A stretch of 64,000 nucleotides of DNA from Nitratireductor alexandrii (lineage in GTDB: Bacteria > Pseudomonadota > Alphaproteobacteria > Rhizobiales > Rhizobiaceae): the NCBI RefSeq assembly GCF_004000215.1, contig NZ_RBVY01000009.1:62001-126000 (forward strand). Reading direction: 5' to 3'. Position 1 is the stretch's first letter. Each line of letters begins with the position of its first letter. Shown one piece after another: positions 60,612-64,000 of the stretch. Under the pieces are notes generated by a model. The model made no database searches. It saw only the letters and a list, made by a program, of their open reading frames with translations, and was not told the DNA's origin. A program made the translations under genes and the position numbers.

Positions 60612-62180
60612 ATGATGGCTGAGGGGGGAGCCCGGCTTGTCGTCGTTGGAGGCGGGACAGCCGGATGGATCGCGGCGCTGATGCTTCAGCGTCACGCCGC
60701 GAGCGCCGACATGGCACTCGACATCGTGGTGGTCGAATCGAGCCGCATTCCGACGATCGGCGTGGGGGAGGGCACGACCGCCGTGTTCCGTCAGGTGCTG
60801 ATGGATCTGGGCATCGACGAGACCGATTTCGTGCGCAGGACCGGCGCGACCGTCAAGTTCGGCATCCGACACAAGGATTGGCGCCGCAAGGGCCACTGCT
60901 ATGACGGGCCGATCGACGACCCCAATCTTTTGGCGTTGTCGCGGCAGTTCATGCCCGGCGAACAGCAGTCGATGCTACACATCTATGCCGTGTCGACCGG
61001 CCGCAGCGTTGCCGATATCCATTTGTTCGGCGAACTTATGCAGCGCCGCAAATCGCCCTTCGGCCTCGATGGCGACGAGCTCGTCCCGGCCGGACCGTTC
61101 CAGCACGCTTTCCATTTCGACCAAGCTAAGGTGGGCGCCTATCTGCGCGAGATCACCGCCGGTGTGCAACTGATCGACGCCGAGGTCGCCGATCTGCGCC
61201 GCGATGCCGAGACCGGTACTATCGAGGCTCTGGTGATGACCGACGGCACCGAACTCGCCGGCGATTTTTTCGTCGACTGTACCGGTTTCCGGCGCAAGCT
61301 GATCGGCGAGGGCATGGGCGCGAAATGGATGTCTTACCAGGACCACCTGCCGGTGAACCGCGCCATGCCGTTCTGGCTCGACCATGACGAGACGGAAGAC
61401 ATCGCCCCCTTCACCCTGGCCTGGGCGCAGGAGGCTGGCTGGATGTGGGCGGTCCCCACCCGGGAGCGTATCGGCTGCGGCTACGTCTATTCCGACGCGT
61501 TTACCACGCCTGACGAGGCCAAGTGTGAGATCGAACGCGCACTCGGCCGCGAGATCGAGCCGCGTGCCGATTTGCGCTTCGACAGCGGCCGCCTCGACCG
61601 CGCCTGGATCGGCAATTGCCTGGCGCTCGGCCTGTCGTCGAGTTTTCTGGAGCCGCTGGAGGCGACCTCGATTCACGGCACGATCGTGCAGTTGATGCTG
61701 TTCACCCGCTTCTTTTTCGACAAGGCTGGCCATGCCGACGACACAATGCGGCAACGTTACAATGACGCCGTGTCACGCCAGCTCGGCGATTTCCGCGACT
61801 TCATCAACCTGCATTATGTCGGCGAGCGCGACGAACCGTTCTGGCGGCATGCCCGTGGCGAATGCATGAACGAGGCCACCCGCGACATGCTCGCCTTTTG
61901 CACCGAAAACATGCCGCGCCGCGCCGATTTTCAGCCTTTTCCGGGCGACCTGCCGCACATCAACGAACAGCTTTTTTATCCGGTGCTCGACGGGCTCGGT
62001 CATTTGCAGCGCACCGTGGCCAAGACCGAGATGGCCGCCAGTCCGAAAGTGCGCGCCCATGCCCGCAAGGCGGTCGACGCCCATGTGCGCGACTACAAGA
62101 AGGCGGCCGGCGACTGCCTCGGCCACCGGCATTATCTCGACCTCGTGGCGGAAGGGGCCGTCAGCTTCCGCTGGCAATAG
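60612..62180 (+). CDS. flavin-dependent tryptophan-halogenase-family protein
   Basis: A 522-residue FADH2-dependent halogenase-family protein: dinucleotide fold RLVVVGGGTAGWIAALML, IPTIGVGEGTTAVFRQVL, the catalytic-lysine stretch TGATVKFGIRHKDW (Lys82), and EAGWMWAVPTRERIGCGYVY corresponding to the WxWxIP motif, with Val for Ile. EPLEATSIHGTIVQLMLF gives the Glu-Ser region of the halide/substrate tunnel. Members chlorinate or brominate tryptophan or other aromatics. No biosynthetic genes, flavin reductase or TonB receptor lie beside it. GGGAGG directly precedes ATG 60612/60615. Confidence 0.88.
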   Translation: MMAEGGARLVVVGGGTAGWIAALMLQRHAASADMALDIVVVESSRIPTIGVGEGTTAVFRQVLMDLGIDETDFVRRTGATVKFGIRHKDWRRKGHCYDGPIDDPNLLALSRQFMPGEQQSMLHIYAVSTGRSVADIHLFGELMQRRKSPFGLDGDELVPAGPFQHAFHFDQAKVGAYLREITAGVQLIDAEVADLRRDAETGTIEALVMTDGTELAGDFFVDCTGFRRKLIGEGMGAKWMSYQDHLPVNRAMPFWLDHDETEDIAPFTLAWAQEAGWMWAVPTRERIGCGYVYSDAFTTPDEAKCEIERALGREIEPRADLRFDSGRLDRAWIGNCLALGLSSSFLEPLEATSIHGTIVQLMLFTRFFFDKAGHADDTMRQRYNDAVSRQLGDFRDFINLHYVGERDEPFWRHARGECMNEATRDMLAFCTENMPRRADFQPFPGDLPHINEQLFYPVLDGLGHLQRTVAKTEMAASPKVRAHARKAVDAHVRDYKKAAGDCLGHRHYLDLVAEGAVSFRWQ

Positions 62181-62439
62181 CCCTGTCTTCTTGGCACGCC
62201 CGAGACCGGCCGACCTCCGGCCCGTTCGCGCCTCTGCGGTGCGTGTGCTCGAACAGGTCGCGTACGATCCGGCTGGCCGTGGTTTGAAAGGCGAAAGGCA
62301 GGAAGGCATGTCCCAGCGCGGCGAGCGCCGCCAGGGCCAGGCGCCCGCCAAACCACAACGCGAACGCCATATGGCCGAAATAGGTTTCGTCGACCGAAGC
62401 CGGATGGTCGGTAAACAGCTTTGCCAGTCGTGTCTGCAT
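62161..62439 (-). CDS. DUF6356-like small membrane protein
   Basis: A 92-residue protein opening TRLAKLFTDHPASVDETYFG, HMAFALWFGGRLALAALAAL, then HAFLPFAFQTTASRIVRDLF: one long hydrophobic region between conserved polar blocks. This pattern matches the uncharacterised family DUF6356. It overlaps the halogenase stop by 20 bases in convergent orientation and diverges from the Lrp gene. No function known. Confidence 0.78.
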   Translation of the reverse strand: MQTRLAKLFTDHPASVDETYFGHMAFALWFGGRLALAALAALGHAFLPFAFQTTASRIVRDLFEHTHRRGANGPEVGRSRACQEDRAIASGS

Positions 62440-62502
62440 GCGCGTCCTCCTGCCTATGCCGCCGCGAACGGCGGGCGTCCGAATTTCGCAAACAGAATAG
62501 TT

Positions 62503-62554
62503 CCTCTATGCGATAAGAAATTCCCAAAATTGTATTGAAAAACGCCCCTCTATG
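62503..62554. promoter_or_regulatory. direct repeats upstream of the Lrp gene
   Basis: CCTCTATG occurs at 62503-62510 and 62547-62554, 44 bases (about four helical turns) apart, each followed by a GA-rich tail (CGATAAG, AGACAA), in an AT-rich divergent gap. Phased repeats of this kind suit Lrp-type octamers and autoregulation. Confidence 0.4.
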
Positions 62555-62570
62555 AGACAATTGTCCTTTC

Positions 62571-63041
62571 ATGAAGATTGATCTCGATACGATTGATCGA
62601 CGAATTCTGGCCGAACTTCAGCTCGACGCCACTTTGTCGGCCGAGCAGCTCTCGCAGCGTGTCGGCCTGTCGCGCAACGCCTGTTGGCGGCGGGTGCGCA
62701 TGCTGGAGGAAAGCGGCGTCATTACGGGACGGGTCGCGCTGCTCGATCCCGAAAAGCTTGGTTATGGCCTTTCCGTCTTCATGCTGATCCGCACGTCCAG
62801 CCACGAGCCCGGCTGGCTGGAGAAATTCCGCGCCGCGGCGGCCTCTCTGCCGGAGATTACCGGCATTTACCGCATGTCGGGCGATCTCGACTATGTTCTG
62901 CGCGCGCGCGTTGCCGATATGAAGGCCTATGACAGGCTCTATCAACGCCTGATCGCCAAGGTGCCGCTGTCGGACTGCTCGGCGTCCTTCGTCATGGAGG
63001 AAATTCGCGAGACCACTACGCTCCCGATCCAGCACCGCTGA
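62571..63041 (+). CDS. Lrp/AsnC-family transcriptional regulator
   Basis: A 156-residue regulator: N-terminal HTH (LDTIDRRILAELQLDATLSA, EQLSQRVGLSRNACWRRVRM) and a C-terminal RAM ligand-binding domain (SLPEITGIYRMSGDLDYVLR). It probably senses an amino acid. It lies upstream of an MFS transporter on the same strand, its likely target, and diverges from the DUF6356 gene. ATG 62571 gives the usual N-terminus. Confidence 0.93.
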   Translation: MKIDLDTIDRRILAELQLDATLSAEQLSQRVGLSRNACWRRVRMLEESGVITGRVALLDPEKLGYGLSVFMLIRTSSHEPGWLEKFRAAAASLPEITGIYRMSGDLDYVLRARVADMKAYDRLYQRLIAKVPLSDCSASFVMEEIRETTTLPIQHR

Positions 63042-63115
63042 GGCTGCGCGGACGCGCTGGCACTTGCCTGCCTCTCGACCAGCGCGCACAGTTCATTCTG
63101 GGGCAGGGGGGATGC

Positions 63116-64000
63116 ATGGGCTCTGGCGCCAAGGCCGTTTCGGTCCTGATACTCGTCGCTGCCGAGATGGCCGGGATGAGCCTGTGGTTCGTCTCCGCCG
63201 CCATCCTGCCCGAGATGGCGCGCGACGGGGCGATTTCCGACACCCGCCAGGCATTGTTGTCGAGCGGCGTGCAGGCCGGGTTCGTGCTCGGCGCGCTCGC
63301 CATCGCGATTTCGGGCCTTGCCGACCGGCTCGACCCGCGACGGGTTTTCGCGGCCTGCGCGCTCGCCGCCGCGCTTGCCAATCTGGCCCTTCTCGTCCTG
63401 CCGCCCGGCGGCAACGGTGCGATCGCCGCGCGCGTCGTTACCGGCGCGCTGCTGGCCGGCGTCTACCCGGTCGGCATGAAGATCGCCGTCGGCTGGGGCC
63501 TGCGCGATCGGGGCCTGCTCGTTGGGTTGCTGGTCGGCGCGCTCACCGTCGGCAAGGCGATGCCCTATCTCGCCGCCTATCTCGGCGGGACCGCGTGGCG
63601 GCCGACGGTGGCGCTGATCTCCGTTATTGCCGCTGCCGGTGGGCTTCTTGTGCTGGCGGCCGGTCTCGGGCCGCACCATGCCCGCGCACCGCGCTTCGAT
63701 CCTTTCGCCATCCGGATCGCCTGGACGCATCCGCGTATCCGGCGGGCCTATCTGGGCTATTTCGGCCATATGTGGGAGCTGTTCGCGATGTGGGCCTGGG
63801 TCGGCGCGGCGCTGACCGTCTCCTATGCCGTGTCGATGGACACGCTCGCCGCCGAGAGCCTGGCCAAGCTGAGCATGTTCGCGGCGATCGCGCTCGGAGC
63901 TTTGTTCTGCGTGCCGGCCGGCTGGTACGCCGACCGCGTCGGCAAGGCAGAGATCACCATAGTCGCGATGGCGGTCAGCGGTGCCGCCGCTTTGTTGACC
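63116..64000 (+). CDS. MFS transporter, C-terminus off the window
   Basis: 295 visible residues with about eight hydrophobic helices: AEMAGMSLWFVSAAILPEMA (helix 1), GLADRLDPRRVFAACA (the loop 2-3 motif), RVVTGALLAGVYPVGMKIAV, and GALFCVPAGWYADRVGKAE after helix 8. The substrate is unknown; amino-acid or drug export would fit the upstream Lrp gene (inference). A GGGGGG run ends 6 bases before ATG 63116. The frame is open to the window end. Confidence 0.85.
   Translation, partial: MGSGAKAVSVLILVAAEMAGMSLWFVSAAILPEMARDGAISDTRQALLSSGVQAGFVLGALAIAISGLADRLDPRRVFAACALAAALANLALLVLPPGGNGAIAARVVTGALLAGVYPVGMKIAVGWGLRDRGLLVGLLVGALTVGKAMPYLAAYLGGTAWRPTVALISVIAAAGGLLVLAAGLGPHHARAPRFDPFAIRIAWTHPRIRRAYLGYFGHMWELFAMWAWVGAALTVSYAVSMDTLAAESLAKLSMFAAIALGALFCVPAGWYADRVGKAEITIVAMAVSGAAALLT

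Overview
This is a 64 kb stretch of high-GC chromosome, almost certainly from an alphaproteobacterium of the order Hyphomicrobiales (Rhizobiales). The evidence is the order tlpA-like / argH / small lipoprotein / lysA / TIGR02302-type protein, the ubiE-ubiB-coaBC group, a TIGR02281 retropepsin, a DUF6356 protein and an intergenic element of a type common in rhizobia. I cannot name the genus. There is no rRNA, CRISPR array, prophage, transposase or recognisable origin, and one tRNA (Ser, GGA). Both ends cut through genes. Layout, 1-12.8 kb: a truncated alpha-oxoamine synthase-type PLP enzyme faces a membrane GGDEF/EAL protein across an AT-rich gap. Then come a TlpA-like thioredoxin, arginine and lysine biosynthesis (argH, lysA), a large TIGR02302-type membrane protein, the msrBA repair pair and a CPA1 antiporter. 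12.8-14.0 kb: a gene graveyard of three broken fragments (M28 peptidase, hydantoinase B, M20 peptidase), the remains of a lost peptide or cyclic-amide catabolic locus. 14.2-19 kb: a MOFRL glycerate kinase, then a divergent unit in which [PepSY, response regulator, histidine kinase] faces [PepSY, cytochrome b561] across a symmetric set of 11-bp-phased repeats. 19-30 kb is the most accessory part: a LysR-linked dioxygenase / class II aldolase pair; a MarR regulator with an orphan branched-chain-type binding protein and a divergent GST; and an aryl-CoA ligase / bifunctional flavin monooxygenase-reductase / AhpD-like operon facing a second MarR regulator, with a clean palindrome between them. 30-49.6 kb is a nucleoside salvage and catabolism region. 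A BMP-type binding protein (31.7 kb) is separated by MFS, VOC, anti-sigma, slyX, thioesterase and Fe-alcohol dehydrogenase genes from its probable transporter (ATPase plus two permeases, 37.4-41.0 kb). The transporter runs straight into cdd, purine nucleoside phosphorylase, deoC, a two-domain ALDH16-like aldehyde dehydrogenase and deoA. On the other strand nearby lie add and upp. Together these would import nucleosides, deaminate and phosphorolyse them, split deoxyribose-5-phosphate to acetaldehyde and glyceraldehyde-3-phosphate, and probably oxidise the aldehyde. 49.6-57.1 kb: ubiE and ubiB, then a FitAB/VapBC-like toxin-antitoxin pair wedged in front of coaBC, with the toxin stop codon overlapping the coaBC start; then GNAT, pirin, and an ArsR / SRPBCC / VOC operon whose promoter suggests a leaderless message. 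57.1-64 kb: a 1-Cys peroxiredoxin, prfC, a pentapeptide-repeat protein, a stand-alone flavin-dependent tryptophan-halogenase-family gene, a DUF6356 protein, an Lrp regulator and a truncated MFS transporter. The strongest items for follow-up are the dioxygenase/aldolase pair, the ALDH16 fusion in a deoxynucleoside operon, the toxin coupled to an essential gene, the orphan halogenase, the symmetric response-regulator box and the gene graveyard. None is proved to be a new system from sequence alone.
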